Notes: a model not told the origin generated them from the sequence alone. A stretch of DNA of 64,000 nucleotides from Companilactobacillus pabuli (GCF_014058425.1 NZ_CP049366.1:1736001-1800000); one strand, 5' to 3'; positions 50,723 through 60,870 are shown, counted from the first letter of the stretch. Made by a program: numbers and translations.

Positions 50723-52215
50723 TAAGCTTCACCTGCCATTTCTGTCTTCTTTAATTCTACTTCTTTTGACTTAGAACTATTCTTAACCATAAATGTGATG
50801 AAGAAGCCTAATAGACAAAAGACAATAGCTACAGCAAAGGCTGCATGATAACCACTTAAGGTAGCATCATAGAACTTATCTTGATATTTAAGTGGAGCAG
50901 CTGATAAGAGTGACTTACCAGGTTTTAGATTGTTAGTTACGTTAGTCAAGACACTGATCAAGATAGCTGTACCCATTGAACTGAAAACTTGACGAACCGT
51001 ATTATTTACAGCTGTACCGTGACTCATCAAATTGAATGGTAAGGCGTTCATACCATCTGTTGTAACAGGCATCAAGACCATTGAAATACCAAACATACGA
51101 ATCATGTAAAGAATTACAATATCTAATACTGGAGTACTCTTAGTTAAGAATAGGAAAGGAACTGTTCCGGCAGTTAATAAGAACATTCCCATTCGAGCTA
51201 AATCTTTAGGTCCATACTTATCAAAAGCATTACCAGTGATAGGACTCATAACACCAATCATCAAGGCACCTGGTAGTAATGTCAATCCAGAATGGAAAGC
51301 TGACATGCCTTTAACAATTTGTAAGTATAGTGGTAGAACCATTTCAACACCAACCATGGCCATATTAGTAACTGATGACAAGGCGGCAGCGATGGCAAAT
51401 TTCTTTTCTTTGAAAACACGTAATTCCAAGAATGGCTTGTCCATATGTAGTTGACGATAACCAAACAATAAAATAAAAATAACACCGATTGCGATTGAGC
51501 CAATAACAATCATTGAGCCCCAACCTTCATCACCAACTGATGAGAATCCATAAAGGATTGCTCCAAAACCGACAGTTGATTCAATCAAAGATAAAACATC
51601 CAATTTAGTACGATGTGTCTGAATAACTGGACGCATGAAGAAAAATGCTAAAATCAAAACTAAAATAACGATTGGAATAATCATTCCAAAAAGTGCACGC
51701 CAGTTGAAGTTATCAATAATAAAACCTGAAAGTGTAGGTCCAATAGCTGGAGCTAATCCGATAACTAGACCACCCAGTCCCATGGCAGCACCACGTTTAT
51801 TAGCTGGGAATATTGATAGCATAACTACTTGCATTAAAGGCATGGTAATACCAACACCAATAGCTTGAATCAATCGACCTGCTAGGATAACCCAGAAAGT
51901 CGGAGCCACAAAGGCCATAATAGTACCGACTAAGAAAGTCGACATTGCGATAATGTACAAAATCTTTGTACTAAAGTTATTACTTAACCAAGCGGTAACC
52001 GGAATCATAATTCCGTTAACCATCAAGAATCCAGTTGTTAACCATTGGACATCAGATGTCGTTACGTTAAATTCTTTCATCAAAGTTGGAAAAGCAGTAG
52101 TTAAAATTGTACCGTTTAAAACCGTACAAAAGGTACCCACAAGAAGAACCAAAACTAGTAAATTACGGTTAAAGGTCTTCCCATGTGCGTCAACAATTGG
52201 TTTATTGCTCGCCAT
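50722..52215 (-). CDS. DHA2-family MFS drug exporter
   Basis: A 497-residue transporter with about 14 helices. NGTILTTAFPTLMKEFNVTTSDVQWLTTGFLM is the DHA2 helix 1-2 signature, and GLGGLVIGLAPAIGPTLSGFI holds antiporter motif C. LmrB-like drug export is the likely role. It lies 23 bases after marR. Confidence 0.92.
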   Translation of the reverse strand: MASNKPIVDAHGKTFNRNLLVLVLLVGTFCTVLNGTILTTAFPTLMKEFNVTTSDVQWLTTGFLMVNGIMIPVTAWLSNNFSTKILYIIAMSTFLVGTIMAFVAPTFWVILAGRLIQAIGVGITMPLMQVVMLSIFPANKRGAAMGLGGLVIGLAPAIGPTLSGFIIDNFNWRALFGMIIPIVILVLILAFFFMRPVIQTHRTKLDVLSLIESTVGFGAILYGFSSVGDEGWGSMIVIGSIAIGVIFILLFGYRQLHMDKPFLELRVFKEKKFAIAAALSSVTNMAMVGVEMVLPLYLQIVKGMSAFHSGLTLLPGALMIGVMSPITGNAFDKYGPKDLARMGMFLLTAGTVPFLFLTKSTPVLDIVILYMIRMFGISMVLMPVTTDGMNALPFNLMSHGTAVNNTVRQVFSSMGTAILISVLTNVTNNLKPGKSLLSAAPLKYQDKFYDATLSGYHAAFAVAIVFCLLGFFITFMVKNSSKSKEVELKKTEMAGEA

Positions 52216-52238
52216 AATAACAAAATCCTCTTCTCTTT

Positions 52239-52676
52239 TTAATTTGACTCAATTTTGATGTTGTCTAAATTTTTATAGACTTTCATCAAAATTTTCTCTA
52301 ATTGTGTTTGTTCCTCAGAAGTTATGTCTTTAAAAATCGCATCATTACCCTTATGAAAAGCTTTACGGACTTCATCATAAAGCTCTTGTCCTGCGTCGGT
52401 AATAGTTACGATTTTCTTACGACGATTATTGGGATCAGTCTGTCGAGAGACAAAACCACGATCCTCAAGTTTTTTTAAGGCTCTGGCGATGCTAGCACCG
52501 TCAAATAATGTAATTTCTCCGATTTTATCTTGGCTGCATTCTTGTTTTTTATAAACGATGCCTAAAAGAATGCTTTCAAAAGTATTCAGATCCTCTTTTT
52601 TTAAATACTTAGCAGCAATTCGCTTCTTAATCATCGAATATCGCATCACGAATCCAACCAAATTATAATCGTCCAT
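52239..52676 (-). CDS. MarR family transcriptional regulator
   Basis: A 145-residue winged-helix protein: ECSQDKIGEITLFDGASIARALKKLEDRGFVSRQ is the recognition helix and wing, followed by RKKIVTITDAGQELYDEV. As first gene of the marR-MFS-DUF4811 operon it very likely represses its own promoter. Confidence 0.92.
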   Translation of the reverse strand: MDDYNLVGFVMRYSMIKKRIAAKYLKKEDLNTFESILLGIVYKKQECSQDKIGEITLFDGASIARALKKLEDRGFVSRQTDPNNRRKKIVTITDAGQELYDEVRKAFHKGNDAIFKDITSEEQTQLEKILMKVYKNLDNIKIESN

Positions 52677-52727
52677 TAAGTCACCTCATTTTTTCAAAAA
52701 AAACTTTTAATATTTTAGAACAAAAAA

Positions 52728-52785
52728 TATGCTACACCCGACTCTTGATAAAATCAAGAGTTAAGCATAGCATTTTTCTGTAAAA
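52728..52785 (-). terminator. trpS terminator
   Basis: A perfect 9-bp stem, ACTCTTGAT/ATCAAGAGT (52741-52761), with an outer GCTA-type extension, then a T tract on the minus strand. Confidence 0.82.
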
Positions 52786-52805
52786 GCGTTTTTAATTTTC
52801 AGAAA

Positions 52806-53822
52806 CTAGTCGAAATAGTTAACACCAATGGCCTTTCTAACTTCAGATAAAGTTTGGTTAGCAACGATATTGGCATTGTCGCTACCCTTTTTAAGAATAT
52901 CGTAAACACCAGGGATATCTTTTTCATATTCTGCACGACGATTACGGATTGGTTCAAGGATTTCTTGCAAGACATCATTTAGATAACGTTTAACTTTAAC
53001 ATCACCCAAACCACCAGCTTGATATTGTTCCTTTAATTGAGCAATTTTTTCTTTATCAGTACCAAAAGCATCAAGATAAGTAAAGACAGTGTTGCCTTCA
53101 ATTTTTCCAGGGTCTTCAACATGAACGTGGTCTGGATCAGTGTACATAGACATAACTTTCTTAGTAACTTCATCCGCTGAATCAGATAGGTAAATACAAT
53201 TACCTAGTGATTTACTCATCTTAGCATTGCCATCGATACCAGGTAGACGACCTTGTCCCTTAGGTGGGAAGTAGCCTTCTGGTTCTACCAAAGTATCAAC
53301 GTTGTAAGTATTATTGAAAGTACGAACGATTTCACGAGCTTGTTCCATCATTGGTTCTTGATCGTCACCAACAGGAACTGTGTCAGCCTTGAAAGCTGTA
53401 ATATCGGCAGTTTGGCTAACTGGATAAGTTAGGAATCCTGCGGGGATACTTTGTCCAAAACTCTTTTGTTTGATTTCTGTTTTAACAGTTGGATTTCTTT
53501 CCAAACGAGAAACCGTTACAAGATCTAGGTAATACATCGTTAATTCATTCAAAGCAGGAATTTGTGATTGTACTAAAATATTAGTTTTAGCAGGATCGAT
53601 TCCAACTGAAAGATAATCCAAAGCAACTTGAATCAAACTATTACGAACTTTTTGAGGGTCACGGGCGTTATCAGTCAAAGCTTGCATATCAGCAATCATG
53701 ATAAACATCTTGTACTTACCTTCATTTTGGAGCTTAACGCGGTTTTTCAATGAACCTAAATAATGTCCAATATGTAATTTTCCTGTGGGACGATCCCCAG
53801 TTAAAATAGTATTTGTTTTCAT
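52806..53822 (-). CDS. trpS: Tryptophanyl-tRNA synthetase
   Basis: Class I synthetase, 338 residues: [18 protein letters not shown] holds the HIGH box and [11 protein letters not shown] the KMSKS loop. It is preceded by a T-box leader and stands as a single-gene transcript. Confidence 0.98.
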   Translation of the reverse strand: MKTNTILTGDRPTGKLHIGHYLGSLKNRVKLQNEGKYKMFIMIADMQALTDNARDPQKVRNSLIQVALDYLSVGIDPAKTNILVQSQIPALNELTMYYLDLVTVSRLERNPTVKTEIKQKSFGQSIPAGFLTYPVSQTADITAFKADTVPVGDDQEPMMEQAREIVRTFNNTYNVDTLVEPEGYFPPKGQGRLPGIDGNAKMSKSLGNCIYLSDSADEVTKKVMSMYTDPDHVHVEDPGKIEGNTVFTYLDAFGTDKEKIAQLKEQYQAGGLGDVKVKRYLNDVLQEILEPIRNRRAEYEKDIPGVYDILKKGSDNANIVANQTLSEVRKAIGVNYFD

Positions 53823-53884
53823 GTTTTCCTCCTGAATTAATTAATGCACAAAGATTTTTCTGGTGGTATAATGGCTCTCCACAA

Positions 53885-54102
53885 TAAAAAAAGCGCCCTA
53901 TTATTTATAATAATAGGACGCAAAAGCGTGGTGCCACCTGTCTTGTAGATTGCTCTACCGCTCAAAGTTATAAGGTGACTAACCATACCCACTTCCTAAC
54001 TCAAGGTCGATAACTTTTGCAGCCGTGAAGTTATTCTCTGAACCAACTTACTTGAATTAGTACTAAAAAATGCTTATGCTTTAATGTACTCTAATTGCTA
54101 TT
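53885..54102 (-). promoter_or_regulatory. T-box riboswitch controlling trpS
   Basis: The T-box sequence AGGTGGCACCACGC (53926-53939, minus strand) is followed by a terminator, GCGTCCTATTATT against AATAGGGCGC (53893-53921), with a T tract. Upstream are a Stem I-sized hairpin region with GAGAATAACTTC..AAAGTTAT and a Stem III-like hairpin (AAGTGGGTATGGTTAGTCACCTT region). Uncharged tRNA-Trp would stabilise the antiterminator. A TGG triplet lies in the specifier region, but I cannot place the loop exactly. Confidence 0.9.
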
Positions 54103-54131
54103 AGCATAATTAAAAATCGACAAATTGTCAA
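54103..54131 (-). promoter_or_regulatory. Promoter of the trpS T-box transcript
   Basis: TTGACA (54126-54131) and TATGCT (54103-54108) with a 17-bp spacer on the minus strand. It lies immediately upstream of the divergent helD gene. Confidence 0.75.
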
Positions 54132-54147
54132 CGTGAGAGGGATTTTA

Positions 54148-56421
54148 ATGACGATTAATCAATCAAAAGATGAAGAACAACAAAGAGTCAATTCAGTTGC
54201 TGAAAAAATCGACAACAAGATCAAACGAGTTGACCAAAGCATTGCCCAAGCTCATCAAGAAACCCATCGTATTTATCGCAATTACGGTGAAAATACCAAA
54301 GTTAATACTTTTGAAGTCGATGACCAAATGGAAACTAACGCTTCAGTTCAACAACAGAAGCAATTGGTTGCCTTGGCAGTCGAAAATGAAAATATTTTAA
54401 ACGCTAACCGTCTCAAATTAGAGAATCTTCAAGGTTCCCCATATTTTGGACGAATCGATATCGTCGAAGATGGCGAAGAAGATACTCTCTATATTGGTAC
54501 TTCTACGTTGCAAGATGATGACGGAAACTTCCTAATTTACGACTGGCGTGCTCCTATTTCCGGAATTTACTACAACGGAATGCTCGGCAAAGTGCACTAC
54601 CAAACTCCTAATGGTAAGGCCGAAGTCGAACTAAAAAAGAAACGTCAATTCCAAATCGTTAAAAATAATATTCGTAATATGTTTGATACTAATGAAACTG
54701 TTGGTGATGAAATTCTCCAATCAGTCTTAAGTGAATACAGTGATGAATATTTAAAGAACATTGTTGCCACAATTCAACACGAACAAAATGTCATTATCCG
54801 TGACACTCGCTCCGACGTCTTATTAGTTCAAGGTGTAGCTGGATCTGGTAAAACCTCTGCCATTTTGCAACGTGTAGCTTACTTGCTTTATCATAGTCGT
54901 TCGACGATGAATGCCGACAATATTGTCTTGTTCTCCCCTAATAAATTATTCAGTAATTACATCTCTGAAGTCTTACCTAGTTTGGGTGAACGAAACATGC
55001 GTCAGGTTACTCTAAATGAATTTATTTCTTTACGACTAACTGGTGTTCAAGTAGAAACTCTATTTGAACGTTATGAAAAAGATGAACGCAATTTGCCTGA
55101 ATCAACAGTTAAAATGCGACTTTACAAAGAAAGCGGCGACTTCTTAGATAAGTTGGCTGAACTTGAAGAAGATCATCCTGAACACATCTTGCATTTTGAA
55201 GATATTATCTTTGAAGGTAAACCTTTCTTTACTAAAGAAGAAATGGCCGAAATTTATGATTCAATCAATCACGCCTACCATATCACTGATCGTTTCTTAA
55301 AGACGAAAAATGCCTTGATCAAACGTCTCCAAAAAAGAATCCACGAAGATCGTAATGAAGATTGGGTTCAGGCTGAAATTGATAATTTATCCGATGAAGA
55401 TTTCCAACAAATAATCACTGACCACAACATTGAAGAATCAACTAATCAACGTGAAATTATCGCCGAAGAATTTTTGAAAGAACGTTACGCACCAATTTAT
55501 AACGCCCTCATCAATGACTATTTCTTTAATCCTTACAAGGAATACCTCTTCTTGCTCAACGAAATGGACCAAGATTTAGTTTCTGACAGCGTTTGGCAAA
55601 CAATGATTGAAGCTATCGACAACAATATTGAAGCTCATAAATTAAACCTCAGTGATTCAATTGCCATCCTTTACTTACGCGATATCGTCACTGACGGCGG
55701 TGTTAATCATTCAATTCAACACATCTTCATTGATGAAGTGCAAGATTACACAATGGCTCAACTCAAATACATCTCCCACGCTTTTCCAAATGCCAAGATG
55801 ACCTTGTTGGGTGACCGTGCCCAAGATGTATTAACTAGTTCTTATCGTCAAAAAGATCTTGTTACCGAAGTTAATGAACTATTCAGCAAAAAGCGTATCA
55901 ACACTATTACGCTAAACCAAAGTTATCGTTCAACTGCTGAAATAACTAACTTTGCTACTAAACTCTTGCCAAATGGTGAAGAAATCAAAGCTTTTTCTCG
56001 TCAAGGTGAAGATCCCGTAATCAAGGTCTTTGACGATGACAATTACTACCAAGGTTTGAAAGAAACAGCTAAAGAACTCAATAAGAAATACGAAACAGTC
56101 GCTATCTTGACACGTAATCAAGCCCAAGCTGAACAAATTTACACCCACTTCAGTGATGAATCTATTATTACTTTAGTTGATGCTGACTTTCGTTCTATTC
56201 CTAAGGGAATCCTAGTCCTACCAATTTATTTGGCAAAGGGTTTGGAATTCGATGCTGTTATTGGACATGACGTCTCAGACCAAAACTATCCTGACAGTCG
56301 TAGTACTGATGTTCTTTATACTATCTGTACTCGAGCTATGCACAGTTTGACTTTATGTGTCGATGGTACGGTTTCACCATTATTAAGTAACGAATCTTCA
56401 GATTTGATTTCTGAACAATAA
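54148..56421 (+). CDS. helD: RNA polymerase recycling ATPase HelD (UvrD-like)
   Basis: Superfamily 1 ATPase that pries nucleic acid out of stalled RNA polymerase. 757 residues: N-terminal coiled-coil arm (EKIDNKIKRVDQSIAQAHQE), Walker A GVAGSGKTSAI at about 230-240, IFIDEVQDYT near 530, and C-terminal helicase motifs (NQSYRSTAEI, PIYLAKGLEFDAVI, YTICTRAMHSL). I use ATG 54148 after GAGAGG. Single gene with its own terminator. Confidence 0.93.
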   Translation: MTINQSKDEEQQRVNSVAEKIDNKIKRVDQSIAQAHQETHRIYRNYGENTKVNTFEVDDQMETNASVQQQKQLVALAVENENILNANRLKLENLQGSPYFGRIDIVEDGEEDTLYIGTSTLQDDDGNFLIYDWRAPISGIYYNGMLGKVHYQTPNGKAEVELKKKRQFQIVKNNIRNMFDTNETVGDEILQSVLSEYSDEYLKNIVATIQHEQNVIIRDTRSDVLLVQGVAGSGKTSAILQRVAYLLYHSRSTMNADNIVLFSPNKLFSNYISEVLPSLGERNMRQVTLNEFISLRLTGVQVETLFERYEKDERNLPESTVKMRLYKESGDFLDKLAELEEDHPEHILHFEDIIFEGKPFFTKEEMAEIYDSINHAYHITDRFLKTKNALIKRLQKRIHEDRNEDWVQAEIDNLSDEDFQQIITDHNIEESTNQREIIAEEFLKERYAPIYNALINDYFFNPYKEYLFLLNEMDQDLVSDSVWQTMIEAIDNNIEAHKLNLSDSIAILYLRDIVTDGGVNHSIQHIFIDEVQDYTMAQLKYISHAFPNAKMTLLGDRAQDVLTSSYRQKDLVTEVNELFSKKRINTITLNQSYRSTAEITNFATKLLPNGEEIKAFSRQGEDPVIKVFDDDNYYQGLKETAKELNKKYETVAILTRNQAQAEQIYTHFSDESIITLVDADFRSIPKGILVLPIYLAKGLEFDAVIGHDVSDQNYPDSRSTDVLYTICTRAMHSLTLCVDGTVSPLLSNESSDLISEQ

Positions 56422-56425
56422 TCTA

Positions 56426-56474
56426 AAAACTCCAATGAAATATCCTTATGTGGGTATCTCATTGGAGTTTTTTT
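56426..56474. terminator. Bidirectional terminator between helD and the GNAT gene
   Basis: AAAACTCCAATGA pairs with TCATTGGAGTTTT around an AT-rich loop, with an A tract on the left and seven T residues on the right. Confidence 0.88.
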
Positions 56475-56478
56475 CTAA

Positions 56479-57006
56479 TTATTTTACTAATCCGTACAAT
56501 AATGCATCGTGATATTTACCAGCCGAAAAAATTTCATCCTTCAATGTACCTTCAAACTGAAAACCGACTTTTTTAGCAACTGCATTGCTAGCAAGATTAA
56601 CTTCTTCTGCCATAAGTTTAATTTTATGCAGATTCAATTCATCAAAACCAATTTCTAGTAATTTTTTCAGGCAATCAGTCATAACGCCGTTACCTTGAAA
56701 TTCTCCTCCAAGCCAATAGCCAACTTCAGCATGTTTATTATCAAGATCGATATTATGTAAGTCTATCATTCCAACCGGATGTCCATTGATCCAGATACTG
56801 GCAACCCATAATTTCTTTGCTGCCATGCGATCTTGACAATATTCTAAGAAAGCCCGTTCACTAGCCACAGATTTAGTCGATTCGCCCCAAGGCATGAACT
56901 TAGCTAATTGAGGCCTAGTTTTTTCGATTTGCTCATAAAGACTATCTGCATCCTTAGGATCAACAATCTTCAATTTAATATTTTCTCGAACCAACCATTC
57001 CCGCAT
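56479..57006 (-). CDS. GNAT family N-acetyltransferase (RimJ/RimL-like)
   Basis: A 175-residue acetyltransferase. GYWLGGEFQGNGVMTDCLKKLLEIGFDEL is the acetyl-CoA binding motif of the RimJ/RimL group, and the C-terminal NAVAKKVGFQFEGTLKDEIF agrees. The substrate is unknown. ATG 57006 has GAAGGTGA upstream. Confidence 0.9.
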   Translation of the reverse strand: MREWLVRENIKLKIVDPKDADSLYEQIEKTRPQLAKFMPWGESTKSVASERAFLEYCQDRMAAKKLWVASIWINGHPVGMIDLHNIDLDNKHAEVGYWLGGEFQGNGVMTDCLKKLLEIGFDELNLHKIKLMAEEVNLASNAVAKKVGFQFEGTLKDEIFSAGKYHDALLYGLVK

Positions 57007-57073
57007 ACTGTCACCTTCACTTATTATTTGTATATCATTGTATAACATTTTTTCGGACTGAATAGCGACAATA

Positions 57074-57812
57074 TCAACCTATCTTTTTTCTATTTAAAAT
57101 CATAATCGAGATAGCTAAAACTACTATCGTCGCCACAATACTGATCCAAATGGCTGGATAAATATGAGATATTTTTTCTGTGCCTTTGACTAAATCCAAA
57201 TTATCACTGACCAATGATATCGGATTATACTTCTGTAATTTTTCAAACATATTCACTAGCATCAAACTAATGAACATAATTACTTTTGCTTAGTGTTGAA
57301 CCAAAAATCACCACTGCAACAAACAATAATCCAAAAACTAATAAAGGCCACATCCCTGTCCAAATGTTAGGACTTTTATCATCTGGAAAATAATACGCCG
57401 TATAACCCCAGTTGATCAAAAAAGCAACAATTACTGCTAGACACCATTGCAACATGGCAACGACATATTTGGCAATAACTATGGCATACCGTGGTAATCC
57501 TTTTGTCACCAAATTAACCAAAGTTCCTTTAGATATCTCATTACTGATAGTTCCACTAAAAATAACTGCTAAAATAAAAATCCCAATTTGGGTCATGTTT
57601 TTAAAATACTGTTGCCACGCTTCAACACTAGTAGGATCAGGCATTTTGATAGTCATCTGACTAGTCGAAGCCATCTTTAAAATATCCGGTGTTAACTTAG
57701 CCATCAATGGTCCCTCAATCCCAAAGACTATGAAGATTGCTGCAATAATCAATAAATGGTAATTACGCCATGATTCCAATAGTTCTTTACGCATAAAAAT
57801 CCAAATTTTCAT
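57074..57812 (-). pseudogene. ABC-2 type permease (YxlG-like), broken by a frameshifting deletion
   Basis: Residues 1-181 (57812-57267) give four helices and end prematurely in STLSKSNYVH. The C-terminal 60-odd residues (MLVNMFEKLQKYNPISLVSDN and a last helix) continue in another frame from about 57277 to 57074. The fifth helix is too short across the junction, so a small deletion not divisible by three is the best explanation. The upstream ATPase and PLDc_N genes are intact. Confidence 0.75.
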
Positions 57813-58714
57813 TGAGTTACCTCCGTAAAGATATCTTCCAGACTAGTGGTTTGCCTACTCATAGAAATTGGTACTAAGTCGAACTTTAATAGCTTTTCCA
57901 AAATAGATTTAGCACTTTTCTGATACGAACCATGATAAACAATGGTCAGTTGCGTGTTGTTTTGAAGCGCTTGTTGATTTAATGCAACATTGGCTTTTTG
58001 AGCTGAATTTTTTGAGTCAAAGTTCAAAACTATTTGTGGTTTAGCATAGTCGTTTTTTAAATTATCGAGCGTATCGTTTACTTTTAAAATCCCATCATCG
58101 AGTATGCCTACACGGTCACTGATTCTTTCAACATCACTCAAAATATGCGTTGAAAAGATAATCGTCGTTTCGCCACGTAAGCTTGCCAACAAAGCTAAGA
58201 ATTCACTTCGACCAATCGGATCAAGGGATGAAGTTGGTTCATCGCAAATTAGTAATTTGGGCTGATTCAATAATGCTTGAGCAATTCCTAAACGTTGCTT
58301 CATTCCCCGAGAAAAGCCACCAATCCTTTTCTTATTAACTGGTAAATCAACTGTTTTCAAAAGCTTCGTAATACGATTTGGTAGCTCTTTTTTAGGAATG
58401 TTAGTCAAACGCCCACAGAGTGTTAAGTATTCACTTGGATTCATGTAATCATAGTATTCAGGAACATCTGGCAAATAACCAATCACTTGATTAGTAAGCG
58501 AATTTCCGTAACGAACCTTTTTATCATTAACTTCGATATACCCTGAGTCAATAGTTTCCAATCCTAAAATCATTCTCATCGTAGTAGTTTTACCAGCACC
58601 ATTTTCACCAACAAAACCAAAGATTGAACCTTCCGGAATGGAAAAATCTAATCCTTTGATGATTTCCTTATCACCAAAGCTTTTTTTGACGTTGTGTAAT
58701 TCCAAAATCGACAT
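57809..58714 (-). CDS. ABC transporter ATPase (YxlF-like)
   Basis: A 301-residue DrrA/YxlF-type ATPase: GFVGENGAGKTTTM, GFSRGMKQRLGIAQAL, LLICDEPTSSLDP, and the usual C-terminal regulatory extension. It overlaps the permease start by 4 bases (ATGA) and touches the PLDc_N gene. With its permease broken it may be orphaned. Confidence 0.92.
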   Translation of the reverse strand: MSILELHNVKKSFGDKEIIKGLDFSIPEGSIFGFVGENGAGKTTTMRMILGLETIDSGYIEVNDKKVRYGNSLTNQVIGYLPDVPEYYDYMNPSEYLTLCGRLTNIPKKELPNRITKLLKTVDLPVNKKRIGGFSRGMKQRLGIAQALLNQPKLLICDEPTSSLDPIGRSEFLALLASLRGETTIIFSTHILSDVERISDRVGILDDGILKVNDTLDNLKNDYAKPQIVLNFDSKNSAQKANVALNQQALQNNTQLTIVYHGSYQKSAKSILEKLLKFDLVPISMSRQTTSLEDIFTEVTQ

Positions 58715-58923
58715 TATTCATTCTCCCTGCCAACTAATAAATAAACGACGGCACCAATTGGTTGGAATAATAAAACCAGAATTATCCACAGAATCCTATT
58801 TCCAAAACGGTATTTTTGATGCTTGAAAATATGGACCAACGCCACGATATCTAAAATCAATTCCAAAATTATTAGTGGAATAAATAGTGGTAAATTATTG
58901 AAAAAAATGTCTGGATTATTCAT
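58714..58923 (-). CDS. Small PLDc_N-domain membrane protein (YxlE-like)
   Basis: A 69-residue protein with two helices (LFIPLIILELILDIVALVHI and ILWIILVLLFQPIGAVVYLL); it matches the phospholipase D N-terminal membrane module. B. subtilis YxlE in the yxlEFG cluster is the same size and position. It overlaps the regulator gene by 8 bases. Confidence 0.82.
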   Translation of the reverse strand: MNNPDIFFNNLPLFIPLIILELILDIVALVHIFKHQKYRFGNRILWIILVLLFQPIGAVVYLLVGRENE

Positions 58924-60046
58924 CGCCCAAATTCTCCTTTATTCTGTTTAAATGATCAAAAATTTCTTTAAACTCTTTATCATTTTGATATGACATAAAA
59001 ATTGGATTCTGAGTAATCATCGTCACGAAATCAGTTTTTAATTGTTGTTCACTTCGAGGCAAATTATCACCTAAATCAGTCTGTTTTAACCAATCATCTA
59101 TTTGATCAAAATACTTATCTCCATGCTGTTTGAGTGGAAACTTAACATTTTTCAAGAGTTCAACATACTCAGACAAACACTGCTTGACCATTTCATCATT
59201 CTTAACTTGAGCAAAACCAAACGCTGCTGAAGTCAAAAAATTGATTACAATAGTTGGATTTAATTTTTTAACAGAAAAAGCTGCAATTATTTGTTGTCCA
59301 CGTTGATAAGTAGCTAAAAATCTCTGAGGTTGATTAACAACTAATTGTAGATAATTAGTTAACTGACTCATCATGACGGCAATGTATTGAAATAAAGCAC
59401 TCTGCGTTGTCGCCACAGCCTTGTCATTCTCACCCTTTAATTGATAGGCCCAAGCTATCAAACTTTCTACTGGATAATATTCGGGCACATATTGACCTAA
59501 TTTTTGTAAAACTTCATCTGGCTTTTGCAAAATCAATGAACAATAGGCTGAGAAGTTTTTAGCCTTTGCCAAAAGCTCTGGGTCATTTGATATTTCAGAA
59601 ACATGTTGAAAAAGATCTTGGGCTTGGGTTAAATATTTTTCGGTTTTATTTTTCTTGTCGTCGCCAGGAAACAAATCTCCATGGTTAACTAAGAATTGAC
59701 CCATTTCTAAAATTAACGGTGCACAAGAATAATAGCGATGAATGATTTCTTCAAATGATTTGTAAACTTGTTCAGGTGAATTATCTTTAAAGGAATTGGC
59801 TAAAGACTGATAAATTTCTCTAATTTGTTCAGCGGATAAATTATTACTGTAACTCAATAACTGATCCACTGTGATATCAAAATAGCTTGCTAATAAAGGC
59901 AACAATGTTATATCCGGATACGTTTGCCCTTTTTCCCATTTGGAAACTGAAGCCTTAGATACACCAACGAAATCGGCTAATTGTTGCTGCGTGACTTGCT
60001 TTTCTTTGCGTTTTTGCAAAATAATCTTACTCATATCCAATTTCAT
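58916..60046 (-). CDS. XRE-family regulator with helical C-terminal domain
   Basis: A 376-residue regulator. The N-terminal helix-turn-helix is clear (RKEKQVTQQQLADFVGVSKASVSKWEKGQTYPDI). The remaining 300 residues are helical with TPR-like character (LIAWAYQLKGENDKAVATT) and probably sense a ligand or partner. It heads the four-gene operon, whose overlaps suggest control of the transporter. ATG 60046 follows GAGGTG. Confidence 0.88.
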   Translation of the reverse strand: MKLDMSKIILQKRKEKQVTQQQLADFVGVSKASVSKWEKGQTYPDITLLPLLASYFDITVDQLLSYSNNLSAEQIREIYQSLANSFKDNSPEQVYKSFEEIIHRYYSCAPLILEMGQFLVNHGDLFPGDDKKNKTEKYLTQAQDLFQHVSEISNDPELLAKAKNFSAYCSLILQKPDEVLQKLGQYVPEYYPVESLIAWAYQLKGENDKAVATTQSALFQYIAVMMSQLTNYLQLVVNQPQRFLATYQRGQQIIAAFSVKKLNPTIVINFLTSAAFGFAQVKNDEMVKQCLSEYVELLKNVKFPLKQHGDKYFDQIDDWLKQTDLGDNLPRSEQQLKTDFVTMITQNPIFMSYQNDKEFKEIFDHLNRIKENLGDE

Positions 60047-60147
60047 CTCTATCACCTCTTGTAATAATTATATTGGGTTAATTATGTTTAGTATAGCGAT
60101 ACTTAGTTAACTCTAGATGGTATTTATCAACTTTCACGATACTTTTA

Positions 60148-60193
60148 AAAATAAAAAAAGCCTAATGCCATAGTTTCAAACTACGACATTAGA
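60148..60193 (-). terminator. Terminator after the CPBP-like gene
   Basis: CCTAATGCCATAGTTT with AAACTACGACATTAGA (60152-60192), mostly paired, followed by seven T residues on the minus strand. Confidence 0.85.
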
Positions 60194-60204
60194 CCCATCT
60201 ATAT

Positions 60205-60870
60205 TTAAATAATAATTGTTCCTACTGCTGCACTAACCATAGCTACAAAGATAGCCATCTTTTCATCCTTAGTGTACAAGTATGTCAAAGCATAGCACCA
60301 ACCTAAGGCCATCATCATAAAGAATTGCAATACAGAACCAGGTAAACTGATTAAGCCAGCAATGACTCCACTCAATAGAATTCCCATAATGGCACTGTAA
60401 GCCGAACTCTTTCTAAAGAAATAATTGAAGAAAAATCCGGTTTGCACTAGTTGTTGCTGAATCGTTATAACAAAAACATTTGCAACCATATTAAAGACAA
60501 AAACGCTTTGCTCGGCACTTGAAACATCATCATTAGCAAACTTAGGCAATTTACCGGAAATTTGCAAATAACTGACCATGATCCGCATTAAGCAAACCAA
60601 AATTATCATCAAACTGACCAATCCAGCATTAGATAATAACGAATATACGAAACCATCAGCTGTATCGGAAAACGATTTTTCTTCTCGAATATATTTTCTA
60701 ATCATCAAAAATAGCGTAATTAATCCAACGACAAAGAAGGCTATCATGATTGGCATGTCCAATCCTTTGCTATTTGCCGCATTATTTTTCAACATCAATG
60801 TTACGATGGAAAATGCTATCCATATTAAATATCTGACAAAATCTGTTCCTGGAGATTCTCCTACGCGCAT
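60205..60870 (-). CDS. Polytopic membrane protein, degenerate CPBP-like
   Basis: About 221 residues with seven predicted helices. The segment TIQQQLVQTGFFFNYFF sits where CPBP (CAAX/Abi-type) intramembrane proteases carry EExxxR, but the glutamates and arginine are absent, so peptidase activity is doubtful. A later helix (GLISLPGSVLQFFMMMALGWCYALTYL) matches the family pattern of FxxGxxxxxxYxxT. ATG 60870 follows GGAAGAAG. Family assignment is moderate. Confidence 0.6.
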   Translation of the reverse strand: MRVGESPGTDFVRYLIWIAFSIVTLMLKNNAANSKGLDMPIMIAFFVVGLITLFLMIRKYIREEKSFSDTADGFVYSLLSNAGLVSLMIILVCLMRIMVSYLQISGKLPKFANDDVSSAEQSVFVFNMVANVFVITIQQQLVQTGFFFNYFFRKSSAYSAIMGILLSGVIAGLISLPGSVLQFFMMMALGWCYALTYLYTKDEKMAIFVAMVSAAVGTIII

